From positions 682,001-746,000 of the forward strand of contig NZ_VKKY01000002.1 of the NCBI RefSeq assembly GCF_008271695.1: 64,000 bases of DNA, given 5' to 3'. This DNA comes from Rufibacter hautae. Its GTDB lineage: Bacteria; Bacteroidota; Bacteroidia; Cytophagales; Hymenobacteraceae. This document shows positions 23,733 to 32,515 of this stretch, piece by piece. The number at the start of each line of letters is the position of its first letter. Position 1 is the stretch's first letter. The translations under genes were made by a program, and so were the position numbers. The notes under the pieces are model-generated. The model ran no database searches. It had not been told where the DNA came from and saw only the letters and a list, made by a program, of their open reading frames with translations.

Positions 23733-25301
23733 TTATTTACCAAGAAGAGTGAAAAAAGGAATCGTCTCTAAGTTGGCAGGGAAATCAATGGTTCTATTAC
23801 CTTTCCATGTTTTGCCCTTTTGATCTCTCCATTGGCCTTTGGGTAAGACTACTTTACGGGAGGTAACACCTTTTTCCAGGATAGGGGCAACCAATACATT
23901 ATTCCCTAACATGAACTGATCTTTAATTTTTGTATAGCCCTGGTGTGGGAATTCATACTCCATCATGCGTACTATTGGTTCTCCGGTTTGGGCAGCCGCT
24001 TTTACCAAATCCATGATAATGGGCACAAATTTTTGACGCAAAGCCACCGCTTCTTTCACGGCTTTTGCGTGCCTGGCATCCAAGATGCGGAAAGGGTTCA
24101 CGGAAAACTGCATCATCGGCATAAAAGCGTGACACTGCGCCGACCTGACGATTAACTCCTGGTCAATTTGCTTTAAATCCAAAAACGAGCCGAATTCACC
24201 ACCGCCAATCATGTCGGGGCAGGAAAAGGGATAACCCATCAAGCCTTGGAGCGTGATCTGCGGAATCAATTTGCGTAAATCATCCCAGTTGTGGGCTTTA
24301 TCGGCTAAGCGTTGTGCCAGCGGTTCTCCTCCAACTTTCCAGGCGGCTCTAAACTCATTCAAAGGATAATTCACTCCTAGTTTATTGAACAACATGCTTT
24401 GGTCATGCGAAGAGATATTCCCGTAAGATTTAGCGTCATTATAGAAACGGATATCACCTGCATCGAATTTAAAGCCATCAACGCCGTACCTGGTTTGCAG
24501 GTAATCCAATATTGCTTGAAACCATTTAGACCCGTTCGGGTGGCTTAAGTCAATAACCGCACTCATGCCATTCCACCACTCTACCATCATGGGTTTAGAA
24601 CCTTGGCCATTCAACAACAATCCGCCTTCCTGGGCCAATTGCCTGTATTCCCGGGAGTCTGCACTCACAAACGGACAAACCCACAGCATCACTTTAAATC
24701 CTTGGTTGTGCAAGGTATCCATCATGGCTTTAGGGTCTGGGAACTTGTTGGCATCAAATTCCCAAACACCGTAGTCATGCTGCCAGGTATCATCTATCAT
24801 AATCACTCCTGGAGGCATGCCGTTTTTCAGCATTGATTGTGCGTAGTGCAGCACATCCTTTTGGTTTTGATTATAGGTTAATTCAATCCAGGTGTTGTAC
24901 TGAGGTTTTTGGAATAATTCTGGATGAGGGAACTGTCCTTTGAAGGAAAATTGCTTGGAGGCTACTTCCCGATAAGCTTCTTTAAGGGTTTTGCCAGCGG
25001 TCTGCACCTTTACATTGCCTTTTCCATTGATTTCTATATTACTGGCATTTACAGAAAAATCCACAGGATTCTCTGTGAAAACATAGCGGCCCTTGTTTGA
25101 TATGAAAAGCGGTTGGAGTTGATTATAGGTATTGGCTTTGGTCATGTCAAAGCTAAAATCCTTGAGTAAAGGCATCAGATGTCCTTGGTCAATAATACCT
25201 ACAAACCATGCTTCATCTTTCTGGAATGTAATTTCGGTTTTGTCTTGTGAGTACCCAGATAATGTGATCACCAATCCTATAATTAGACAGAATATTCTCA
25301 T
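23733..25301 (-). CDS. Glycoside hydrolase family 31 (MYORG-like), secreted
   Basis: The start chosen (MRIFCLIIGLVITLSGYSQ) gives a clean signal peptide of about 20 residues; an earlier ATG at 25364 would add 21 residues in front. The barrel shows VIMIDDTWQHDYG, then GFKFDAGDIRF with the nucleophile Asp, and PFSCPDMIGGGEF with the likely acid/base Asp. The FKFDAGD version of the nucleophile motif is that of the MYORG-like branch of GH31, in which alpha-galactosidase activity is known, rather than classical alpha-glucosidases. It has a small beta-sheet C-terminal domain (VLVAPILEKGVTSRKVVLPK). No SusC/D pair is adjacent. Family confident, substrate not. Confidence 0.85.
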   Translation of the reverse strand: MRIFCLIIGLVITLSGYSQDKTEITFQKDEAWFVGIIDQGHLMPLLKDFSFDMTKANTYNQLQPLFISNKGRYVFTENPVDFSVNASNIEINGKGNVKVQTAGKTLKEAYREVASKQFSFKGQFPHPELFQKPQYNTWIELTYNQNQKDVLHYAQSMLKNGMPPGVIMIDDTWQHDYGVWEFDANKFPDPKAMMDTLHNQGFKVMLWVCPFVSADSREYRQLAQEGGLLLNGQGSKPMMVEWWNGMSAVIDLSHPNGSKWFQAILDYLQTRYGVDGFKFDAGDIRFYNDAKSYGNISSHDQSMLFNKLGVNYPLNEFRAAWKVGGEPLAQRLADKAHNWDDLRKLIPQITLQGLMGYPFSCPDMIGGGEFGSFLDLKQIDQELIVRSAQCHAFMPMMQFSVNPFRILDARHAKAVKEAVALRQKFVPIIMDLVKAAAQTGEPIVRMMEYEFPHQGYTKIKDQFMLGNNVLVAPILEKGVTSRKVVLPKGQWRDQKGKTWKGNRTIDFPANLETIPFFTLLGK

Positions 25302-25364
25302 GACATGAAGCCTTATAGACGAATGAATGTTGAAGAACGAAGGTTTGGATAAGTTATTCATCAA

Positions 25365-25932
25365 CTTTGATGCTGATCTTGGAAGTATATCTCTTCTTCT
25401 TAAGCAAGGTTACTGGGCAGGTGCGGTACAGCATAGCAAAAGAAGTGCACTATACCTCACCATCATTGATATTGACAATATACAATATTTATAATTTTAT
25501 TCAACCTGCTAGTTTATTTGAAAAACTAATGGGGAAGTGCAGTAGTTTGGATGATTGGTTTGCCTTTCTTTCCTGATATTATTTTCAGTATATGCTGCTA
25601 TTGTAAACATTAAGTACTTAAAGAAGGCACCAAATATATCCTTGAACTAACTCTTTGCAGAGAAGGCCATGTATTTAAGAAAAGGGAATGGTACAATCTT
25701 GAAGGAATGAGCATAATCCTTTATTGATTAAGACCAGGGCACTATTGAGGACGTTTCCTGTAATCCTGACTTACAACAAAAACAGAACTAGCGCTGAGAT
25801 AAGGCATTTTGTTCGTCCGGAAATTGGGTGGGTTCAGCGGCCAATTGTGTATGCCTACCGTTTTTAACCATATACGTTCTTAGCATTTCTTAATATGGAT
25901 TAGATTCGAATAATTCAATTAAGGGTAAATCC
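25365..25932. other. Intergenic stretch without a convincing gene
   Basis: About 570 AT-rich bases between divergent genes. Short frames only; none has a good start or composition. No RNA gene recognised. Confidence 0.4.
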
Positions 25933-26274
25933 ATGCAGCACAGCCCGTTTACATACCAGCGAGTAATCATCTTGAAACTACAGGCGGGTTTCAGCAAGGA
26001 AGAGTTCGGGCGCGGCGATTCCATTGAAGACGTTGTGCAGTTGGCCCTCTGTTTTAGGTTTTTGCTGACCCAATTAGAAGGATCGGATTTTGACCAGGTG
26101 CTTCTCAAGGAAGCTTCCTGGCAAGTGGACTTGTTGCAGCACGAGGCTTACGCCATAACTTCTTCTCCCAAGAAGGATATGTTTATGTATCTCAAAGCAT
26201 TCCATAACACCCATGAGGTGTTTCTTCGGCTACACTCTCAATGGAACATAATGCATGGTTCTTACTTAATTTGA
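25933..26274 (+). CDS. Hypothetical protein of 113 residues
   Basis: The ATG is preceded by AAGGG at a good distance. The protein is soluble and mostly helical, with many acidic and aromatic residues (QLEGSDFDQVLLKEASWQVD; AFHNTHEVFLRLHSQW) and no signal peptide. No family recognised. It is followed, after a palindromic repeat, by a gene for a SpoIIAA/STAS-like protein, but the 160-base gap makes an operon uncertain. Confidence 0.6.
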   Translation: MQHSPFTYQRVIILKLQAGFSKEEFGRGDSIEDVVQLALCFRFLLTQLEGSDFDQVLLKEASWQVDLLQHEAYAITSSPKKDMFMYLKAFHNTHEVFLRLHSQWNIMHGSYLI

Positions 26275-26317
26275 GATTTGACGTTTCTATCTAACAACCG
26301 AGGCCTAGGCCCGGATT

Positions 26318-26352
26318 TTTGTTTTAGGTGCTATTTTCTTAAACTAGGGCAA
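26318..26352. repeat. Degenerate member of the intergenic palindromic family
   Basis: GTTTTAGGTGCTATTTTC is followed by TTAAACTAGGGCAAAAA, matching the family layout but with several mismatches in the arms. It lies 45 bases past the stop of the gene before it. Confidence 0.35.
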
Positions 26353-26433
26353 AAAGCCACTATTTGCTAAGTACTTAGCTCCTCTCACCCAACATGTTGC
26401 CTTAGCTTTTTTCTAACCTGAATTCAATGGACA

Positions 26434-26883
26434 ATGAAGACTAAATTGCCTTTCCAGGAAATCCCACCACCTACTTTTGACAACGACTTTGTTTCTATTT
26501 ACCTATTTGGGGGCCATTCATTGCTGGTGCTGGAGTGGAAACGCCAGATTACCTTAGAGGAGCGGAGGGTGGGTTTTGGCCAAGGGCTTAAAATAACCAA
26601 TCAACACCAGATCAGGTATTGGATCATTGATGATCTACAGATATTGATCATTAGTCCGGAAGAAAAGAATTGGGTACTCACCGATTGGATTGCTGAAGCA
26701 TCTAAATCCTCAATCCTTAAATTGGGCGTCGTTTGTGCAGATTACTATCCCGTTCTGGTGGCCAATACTGAGTTTACCCACCAAGGAAAAGAGCAATATG
26801 AGACGGAAGGCGTTATCCAGCATGAGGTCTTCACTGATTACCCAAGCGCCCTCAGTTGGCTTTACCCAGATGGTTTCAAGTAA
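26434..26883 (+). CDS. STAS/SEC14-like small protein of unknown function
   Basis: The 149-residue protein has the layout of the lineage-specific family in which a beta-strand pair (VSIYLFGGHSLLVLEWKRQI), an acidic helix with RRVGFGQGL, a loop IIDDLQIL, then W-VLTDWIAEA and a closing strand-helix (FTDYPSALSWL) form a SpoIIAA-like fold. The family is abundant in Hymenobacter and relatives, sometimes in many copies, and is thought to be a non-catalytic sensory or binding unit. Assignment rests on pattern memory and is moderate. Confidence 0.55.
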   Translation: MKTKLPFQEIPPPTFDNDFVSIYLFGGHSLLVLEWKRQITLEERRVGFGQGLKITNQHQIRYWIIDDLQILIISPEEKNWVLTDWIAEASKSSILKLGVVCADYYPVLVANTEFTHQGKEQYETEGVIQHEVFTDYPSALSWLYPDGFK

Positions 26884-27207
26884 GGTTGTTTAAATTAAGG
26901 CAAGTTCTAGAGGTAGATAGGTTCTTTCTTATCTTATTTCAAAACCTTTCTGAAAGAGATTCAAGAGCCTACTAGGTTAGGCCTAATCTAAATGAAGATT
27001 TTGGATTTTGTCTTACCGTAAATCCTCAAGCACACTGAAAGGCAGTAGATTTTTTGAAGGTGGTTCTTGATAGAAAGGATGGCTAAAACCTTTTTTTGCC
27101 TTATCTTCTTAAATTAGGCTTAAAACAACCTAGGGGATATTCTTGAAGGAGGATGATTGTTTTTTTCTAGGCTAAGCAACTCTAACTGATAACTAGGGGC
27201 AAAAAAA

Positions 27208-27234
27208 TGCCTGCCGGTGACAAGTCGGCAGGCA
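27208..27234 (-). terminator. Rho-independent terminator
   Basis: TGCCTGCCG (27208-27216) pairs with CGGCAGGCA (27226-27234) and is followed on the minus strand by seven T residues. It lies about 75 bases past the stop of the minus-strand gene at 27310 and supports that gene being transcribed. Confidence 0.75.
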
Positions 27235-27309
27235 AACAGACAAACAACAAAAAAACTGAAACAAGAAACTAACTTCCGCATGGGGGGCTACGGAAGACAA
27301 CTCAAAAAC

Positions 27310-27645
27310 TTAATACCGAATTCCAGGGTGACCGGTTAGGGAATCAAATTCAAAGGTTCCTAAGAAGAATCCGTCCAAAACAAAGCCCTCAGACAAAGTG
27401 GTGGTAGAGAATTCCATTAGATTTTTAGCAGAGATAGAAGTGGAGACTTGGTTCTTGCCAAAAACAGACTGGGCAGTTTGTCCGCCGGGCTTTTTAGAAG
27501 CCTGTATGCTTACTTGTAAGCCTACCTGATTTTTAGAACTGTTCTTTAAACTTAACCCTAAGATGTCCATCTCCTTTTGCTCTTTTAATATGATACAATA
27601 ATAGGGGGCTCCTTGCTCTGGAAATAGGAAACTATCTGTTACCAA
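27310..27645 (-). CDS. Hypothetical protein of up to 111 residues
   Basis: The longest frame starts at a TTG; an internal ATG (MDILGLSLKNSSKNQVGLQV) at 27570 would give 86 residues but its GGAG lies too close to serve. The product is Ser/Gln/Lys-rich with alternating polar strands (QVSIQASKKPGGQT, SVFGKNQVSTSISAK) and no signal peptide. No family recognised. It has a good terminator. It lies downstream of the ABC permease genes on the same strand, separated by about 110 bases. Confidence 0.45.
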   Translation of the reverse strand: MVTDSFLFPEQGAPYYCIILKEQKEMDILGLSLKNSSKNQVGLQVSIQASKKPGGQTAQSVFGKNQVSTSISAKNLMEFSTTTLSEGFVLDGFFLGTFEFDSLTGHPGIRY

Positions 27646-27758
27646 ATAACTATGAATATTTTGATATTTAGTTTAACTTGTTAGCTTAATGAAAGGCATA
27701 GCGGCACATTTGAGCTTTTAAAGGCTTATTAGTGATAAAATAAGAAAAGGAGAAAAGG

Positions 27759-28814
27759 CTATTTTATAACGGATTCTTGTCTGCGGTGGGCAGATATTCT
27801 GTTACCTAAAACCTGAAGGCTAAAGATGCTGGCGAGGAGAAAGGTAGCTGGAAAAGCCAAAAGCCACCACGCTTCAATGGAATACCGGGCATTGGCTAGC
27901 ATTTTACCCCAGGAAGGAACATCAGGTGGTATTCCAATTCCTAAATAGGCCAAGGTTGATCCTACACCTAATAAACCCGAAGCAGCAAAGCAGAAGTTAG
28001 TTAGAATAGGTCCTTTTAGAGAAGGAGCAATAAAATGGGTGAAAACTCTATGAAAAGGGATGCCTAATGCCTGGGCGGATTCATAGTAAAAATCTTTTTT
28101 CAACTGCAGAACGCTGGCTCTGGCAATGCGGGCTGGTAGAACCCAATAGGTCGCACAGATCCAACCCATCAGGGTACCGAGCGAAAAATGGGTGAAGGCC
28201 GTTAGAAGCAACAACAAAAGCAACTTCGGCAATGCCGACCAAACATTGATTATCTTCTGTAGCCATTCATCAAAAGCTAAAGTGATGGATTTTCCTTTAC
28301 CACGGTTTCCCGAGGATCCTTCTTTGAACAGCAGAAAATAGAGCAACGGAAGGGTGCTCCCGTAATAGGCCCAGTGGATTAGCGAGGATTCTGCAAAAAC
28401 GGGCCAGAAATGAATGATGGGGTACATTGTGGCATAAACCAACAAAAGAATTACCAAGGAGAAAAACCTGTACATTGGAATTTTCCATCCAGAATTTCCT
28501 ACCAGGGCGGCAATTGTTCCAAGTGCAACCCCTATCAAAGAAGCAGCAACTAAAGGAGGAATGGCTAAAAGCCAGGCCGTGCGGCAGCTTAGGAATAAGT
28601 AAGATAGAACATCCCTTCCTAGTTGATCGGTACCCAAGAAATGTTCAAAAGAAGTAAAGGGAGCAAGGTAGGCTTGTTCCGGTTGGGCTATCACCTGCGC
28701 ACCCTGCATCACTAAAATCTGCGAAATGAAGGCTGCTCCCGTGAAGAGCAAAAGACAGGCAATGGAGGCCTTTTCGGCTAGAGACAAAGGGCTAAGTATG
28801 TTGGATTTGCGCAT
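27759..28814 (-). CDS. Peptide-type ABC transporter permease, DppC-like
   Basis: The 351-residue protein has the N-terminal DppC helix, the GTDQLGRDVLSYL signature of the family, and about six membrane segments ending in YSIEAWWLLAFPATFLLASI. The coupling region for the ATPase is around ESAQALGIPFHRVFTHFI. It is longer than usual DppC (about 300), with an extra loop around residues 140-195 (LLFKEGSSGNRGKGKSITLA). It pairs with the DppB-like gene just upstream (7-base gap). No ATPase gene follows. Confidence 0.87.
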   Translation of the reverse strand: MRKSNILSPLSLAEKASIACLLLFTGAAFISQILVMQGAQVIAQPEQAYLAPFTSFEHFLGTDQLGRDVLSYLFLSCRTAWLLAIPPLVAASLIGVALGTIAALVGNSGWKIPMYRFFSLVILLLVYATMYPIIHFWPVFAESSLIHWAYYGSTLPLLYFLLFKEGSSGNRGKGKSITLAFDEWLQKIINVWSALPKLLLLLLLTAFTHFSLGTLMGWICATYWVLPARIARASVLQLKKDFYYESAQALGIPFHRVFTHFIAPSLKGPILTNFCFAASGLLGVGSTLAYLGIGIPPDVPSWGKMLANARYSIEAWWLLAFPATFLLASIFSLQVLGNRISAHRRQESVIK

Positions 28815-28821
28815 ACTGCCC

Positions 28822-30180
28822 TTAATTGTTTCTCATTCTAGGGTCCGCCCAACGGTATACCATCTCCGTAAGCCCTACCACCACCAACCGGAAGGTTAGA
28901 AGCATAAGGGTTAATCCTACAAGCACCGGATAATCGGCGTTCAGGATGGATTTGGTTAACAGGCTACCAATACCCGGCAAAGAAAACGTTATTTCCACCA
29001 CCAATATACCGGCCATCAAGCCAATTACCACTTCGCTCACCAAGGTGATGGTGGGGAGCAGGGCATTAGGTACTAGATGTTTTAGAAGCGTTTTTTGAAA
29101 AGTAAGTCCTTTAGCAAGCGCGGTGCGCTGGTACAAGGCAGATGTTTGGGAGGCCAGGCTTCGGTGGAACTGCAAAGTAAGGTGCGGGATTATCAGGAGT
29201 GACACGCATAGGCTACCCAACAAAATAGAAGGGGAGGCCACATACCTCCAAAAACTGTCATCATTATCTGCTTCAAAAGAAGGAAATACAGAGCCACCTA
29301 TAAGTAAAAACACGCCCAATAAGGAAAGCGCAATTAGAAAGGCCGGGATACTGTCCAAGACAAACATAAATTGCCTTAGCAGAAAAGTGAAAGGGCTGAG
29401 GGGATTTTGCGTAAAGTATAGGCCGGCAAAGAAAGAAACCAGAAGCGCAGCTAATAGCCCCAGCAACCCTAATGCTATGGAGATTGCGGCCCCGTCCTTT
29501 ATTTTGGTTGAAACGAGTTCATAGTCTTGGGAAGAAGAACCAAGATTGCCTTGCAGGAGCTGAGTTATCCAATGATGGTATACGTTGTCTCTGCCTTGCC
29601 ATTCCAATACCGGAAAGTAATAATAGATGGGTGCCGGTTGATCTACTAAGTTCTGCCAAGCGGTGAGAAGCTGGTTTGAGCTTGGCTTCTGAGACACCCG
29701 CAATGCCTCAGCTATTTCGTTTTCCTGGATTTTTCTTTCTGCGTAGACGTCAAGATAAGCCCAGGAAAGTAATTCAGGAAGCAGAAGCCTATTGCTTTGT
29801 TCAGGTGCCTGCCTGAACCATTGTTGCCATAGGTCATAAAACCTGGTAGTTTCTTCCTTGCCGTGCCTTAAAACAGCTTCGGATACCCAGGGCTGGTCTA
29901 TGGGGGATGGCTTCAGTTGGTCCGCCACTTTCTGGCCTTTAAGGAGGACTTTGAAGTAAAAGAGAGGCTTGTCAAGTCCGGTTCTTTTTTGAAAGTCTGC
30001 TTTCAGGCGATTGCGGGAAGCAGCATCAGCAGCCCCATAGGTGGCAGCATCGGATTCGTTCATTCCTTTGGGCGTCTGACCTGCCGGCAGCAAACGAGCC
30101 ATCATGAACACAAAGGAAGCAGTAAGCCATAGCGAAAAGGCAAATTTCAGTACCTGAAAAGCGACCGTTCGCAATGCCAT
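28822..30180 (-). CDS. Peptide-type ABC transporter permease, DppB-like, with enlarged periplasmic loop
   Basis: The 452-residue protein has the first DppB helix (FAFSLWLTASFVFMMARLLP), then an unusually long soluble insertion of about 190 residues rich in Gln/Trp (AADAASRNRLKADFQKRTGL ... QLLQGNLGSS), followed by the five C-terminal helices of the permease domain with the coupling EAA-like loop YQRTALAKGLTFQKTLLKH. Usual DppB is about 310-340 residues. The extra part lies between membrane helices 1 and 2 and so is periplasmic. It follows the binding-protein gene by three bases. Confidence 0.85.
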   Translation of the reverse strand: MALRTVAFQVLKFAFSLWLTASFVFMMARLLPAGQTPKGMNESDAATYGAADAASRNRLKADFQKRTGLDKPLFYFKVLLKGQKVADQLKPSPIDQPWVSEAVLRHGKEETTRFYDLWQQWFRQAPEQSNRLLLPELLSWAYLDVYAERKIQENEIAEALRVSQKPSSNQLLTAWQNLVDQPAPIYYYFPVLEWQGRDNVYHHWITQLLQGNLGSSSQDYELVSTKIKDGAAISIALGLLGLLAALLVSFFAGLYFTQNPLSPFTFLLRQFMFVLDSIPAFLIALSLLGVFLLIGGSVFPSFEADNDDSFWRYVASPSILLGSLCVSLLIIPHLTLQFHRSLASQTSALYQRTALAKGLTFQKTLLKHLVPNALLPTITLVSEVVIGLMAGILVVEITFSLPGIGSLLTKSILNADYPVLVGLTLMLLTFRLVVVGLTEMVYRWADPRMRNN

Positions 30181-30183
30181 TGC

Positions 30184-31905
30184 CTATTTTTTGAGGGTAG
30201 CTTTGGTCAGATCATACCCGGGTTTTAAGCCAGAAATGATTACTGCATCCAGTTTCTTTGAGACCGCCATTTTATTCTGCTGAAAGTAAAGCGGTATAAG
30301 ATTGCTTTCTTCCTGCATTGCCTTTTGCAACGATTTAAGTAAAAGCGCCTTTTCTGCCGTGTGTTCTTCCACAGCAATCTTTTCAAGAAGCTGATCGGTT
30401 TCTGGGTTGCCAAAACCAGTTACATTAGGGCCGCCCTCTTTGCCGTTGGAGGTATGGAGCAAAGGAATTAGATTATAGGAAAAGGGGGTACTTACCAAAG
30501 TCCTGAAATAAAGATCGAACTTTCTGCTCTCCAGTCTTTCGCTAATTTGGCTGCTTTCCAAGGCTTGGAGCGTAACCGGGATACCCAAGGATTTGGCGTT
30601 CTGCTTAAAAAGCAAACTCATGTTTTCAAAATCAGAGTTTCCGGCCCGGTACAATAGTTCCAGGGTCAGAGTTTGTGGCCTTCCATTTACATTTTTCTGC
30701 CACCCCGTGGAGGTTTGCTGCCACCCGGCTTCCCGTAACAGAGTTTTGGCTTTCTCAGGGTCAAACTTGATCTGCGGCAGCTCAGCATTATAAAAGTTTT
30801 TTTCCTGGGGGTGCACCAATCCAACCGTCGGCGTAGCCAGGCCTCCTTGCAGAGAGGAAATAATCTGGGGGATGTTCACTAAATGGGCAAGGGCTTGTCT
30901 GGTTAATCTGTTTTCCAGTTTCGGGTTTTGGCCGTTCAATCCCATGAAAACAAAATCAAAAGAAGTGGGGGAGTAGAAGTTATAGAGTTGCTGGTACTTC
31001 TTGTCCTGCTTCATTTCTTGAAAAGTAACCAGGGGAATATTGTCCATGACATCTAGCTGCTGGGTTTTCAAAGCCAGTAAGGCAGCAGCATTGTCTGGCA
31101 GAACCTGAAATAGGATACGTGACGGATTCGCCCTCAGAACGGTTTCCGGAGCCTCCACTTTGTTTCCCCACCAGGCTTTCTTTTTTTCCAACACCAATGA
31201 TTGACCCGCACTCCATTTCTTTAGCACATAAGGACCGCTCCCTTTTACCAAGGCTGTATCCCTGGCAAAGCCAGGCTGGTTTATAGAGGAAGCAAATGCT
31301 TTGAAAGTGGACGTAGAGGACAAGGAATCAAATTTTTGCCTGATCAACTGGAAAGGAACGGAAGCCAGAATTCCTTTTGGGTCAAACTGGTGTGCCGGAA
31401 GCACAAAAAAGTCTCCCGTCATCAATTTCATTTCTGGGGTATAGCCTGTGCAGACAAGCGTGAACGTTTTGGGGCTGTTTTTAGAAAACTGAATGTCTTT
31501 GATGAAATCATATTGATCTCGCCACCGCTCATTATCCAGTAAGGGGCTGTGCAGCATCTTAAGGGAAAATGCCACGTCCTGCGCCGTCACCGGAGTCCCA
31601 TTGTCCCACTGCGCCTCCGGCCGAATGGCAAAGGTGAAGTAGGAAACAGAGTCCTCTCGTTTGATGGTAGGCAATTCTGCGGCCAAAAGGGGTTGAATTG
31701 AATTGTTGCTTAAGTCAACCGTTAAGAGGCTTTGGTAAATATAATTTAGGATCTGAAGCGCAGGAGCATTTCCGTAGCTTAGCGGATGCAATGATTCAGG
31801 GTCTTGGGCAAACCTTACTTTTATGGCCGGTTCTTTGGAAGGAGAAGAGCAAGATAAAAGCCATAAAAAAAGTAAGCTAAGGCTCTTTGCGCAGTAGTTT
31901 TTCAT
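30184..31905 (-). CDS. Peptide-type ABC transporter substrate-binding lipoprotein (SBP family 5)
   Basis: The preferred start gives MKNYCAKSLSLLFLWLLSCS, with a lipobox LLSC. The family-5 binding-protein fold is clear: ESLHPLSYGNAPALQILNYI, then the signature-like TYFTFAIRPEAQWDNGTPVT region with VAFSLKML, FDPEKAKTLLREAGW and ENRLTRQALAHLVN. Members capture oligopeptides, nickel complexes or sugars for DppBC-like permeases. With the two permease genes it forms a three-gene operon with 3- and 7-base gaps. Two ATPase subunits normally complete such a system and are absent here. Confidence 0.9.
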   Translation of the reverse strand: MKNYCAKSLSLLFLWLLSCSSPSKEPAIKVRFAQDPESLHPLSYGNAPALQILNYIYQSLLTVDLSNNSIQPLLAAELPTIKREDSVSYFTFAIRPEAQWDNGTPVTAQDVAFSLKMLHSPLLDNERWRDQYDFIKDIQFSKNSPKTFTLVCTGYTPEMKLMTGDFFVLPAHQFDPKGILASVPFQLIRQKFDSLSSTSTFKAFASSINQPGFARDTALVKGSGPYVLKKWSAGQSLVLEKKKAWWGNKVEAPETVLRANPSRILFQVLPDNAAALLALKTQQLDVMDNIPLVTFQEMKQDKKYQQLYNFYSPTSFDFVFMGLNGQNPKLENRLTRQALAHLVNIPQIISSLQGGLATPTVGLVHPQEKNFYNAELPQIKFDPEKAKTLLREAGWQQTSTGWQKNVNGRPQTLTLELLYRAGNSDFENMSLLFKQNAKSLGIPVTLQALESSQISERLESRKFDLYFRTLVSTPFSYNLIPLLHTSNGKEGGPNVTGFGNPETDQLLEKIAVEEHTAEKALLLKSLQKAMQEESNLIPLYFQQNKMAVSKKLDAVIISGLKPGYDLTKATLKK

Positions 31906-32031
31906 AGAGAGCAAGAAGTACAGGCATACGCCGCGCTCAATATTACAAAACTTGCCCCAAATAGCCTTAGCCCAATGATAGAACTCATGCAGATAGACGT
32001 TAATCTATCTTTTATAGCTGAAAAGAAGTAC

Positions 32032-32247
32032 TTAGTCTCTGGTGTCCCAAGTTCCGGATCCACCAAAACCAGTTTCCCCTGAACTTGTCCCAGTACCACC
32101 TGTGGTGGTTGTTGTCTGAGTGGAATAAGTAGAGGTTGTACCAGATGTTGTGGAATTGGTTTTGGTGTTGTTTTTTTCTTTGTTTTCTGCGGTGTTTCCT
32201 GTTAAAACCGAGAGTTGTAAGAGCAGAGCGATAAGTAATTCTACCAT
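32032..32247 (-). CDS. Small secreted or anchored Thr/Ser/Gly-rich protein
   Basis: The start MVELLIALLLQLSVLTGNTA is a short hydrophobic leader; the remaining 50 residues are low-complexity Thr/Ser/Gly (TTTTTGGTGTSSGETGFGG) with no cysteine. It could be a cell-surface or structural peptide. No family recognised. It stands between the ABC operon and a divergently transcribed gene. Confidence 0.45.
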   Translation of the reverse strand: MVELLIALLLQLSVLTGNTAENKEKNNTKTNSTTSGTTSTYSTQTTTTTGGTGTSSGETGFGGSGTWDTRD

Positions 32248-32515
32248 GACGTTTATAGGATTAAAGTATAAAACAAATTTACGCTGTTGGTACTCTGGAA
32301 ATAAAGGAAACAAGTGTCCTCTGTTTAACTATGAAAAAACATATAAAAAATATAACTAAACGTGAAAACCCTTTTTAATATAAATGTTTTTAACTTATTT
32401 GATCCTAAAAGATAGGTAAGTTTCTTAACTAAATATATTTTACAATTTATAGATTGATTGCAATTATTCAAAAATTAGGGGCCTAATTTACATATGATGC
32501 ACTTGAATTAAGTAG
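32248..32515. other. AT-rich divergent intergenic region
   Basis: The 270 bases are clearly more AT-rich than their surroundings and separate divergent genes. No strong promoter box or hairpin was found. The low GC continues into the orphan gene that follows and suggests transferred or weakly constrained DNA. Confidence 0.4.

Noticed and set aside
31902-32099. Minus-strand open frame of 65 codons
   Set aside because: Overlaps the Thr/Ser-rich small gene in another frame and has no leader or motif of its own.
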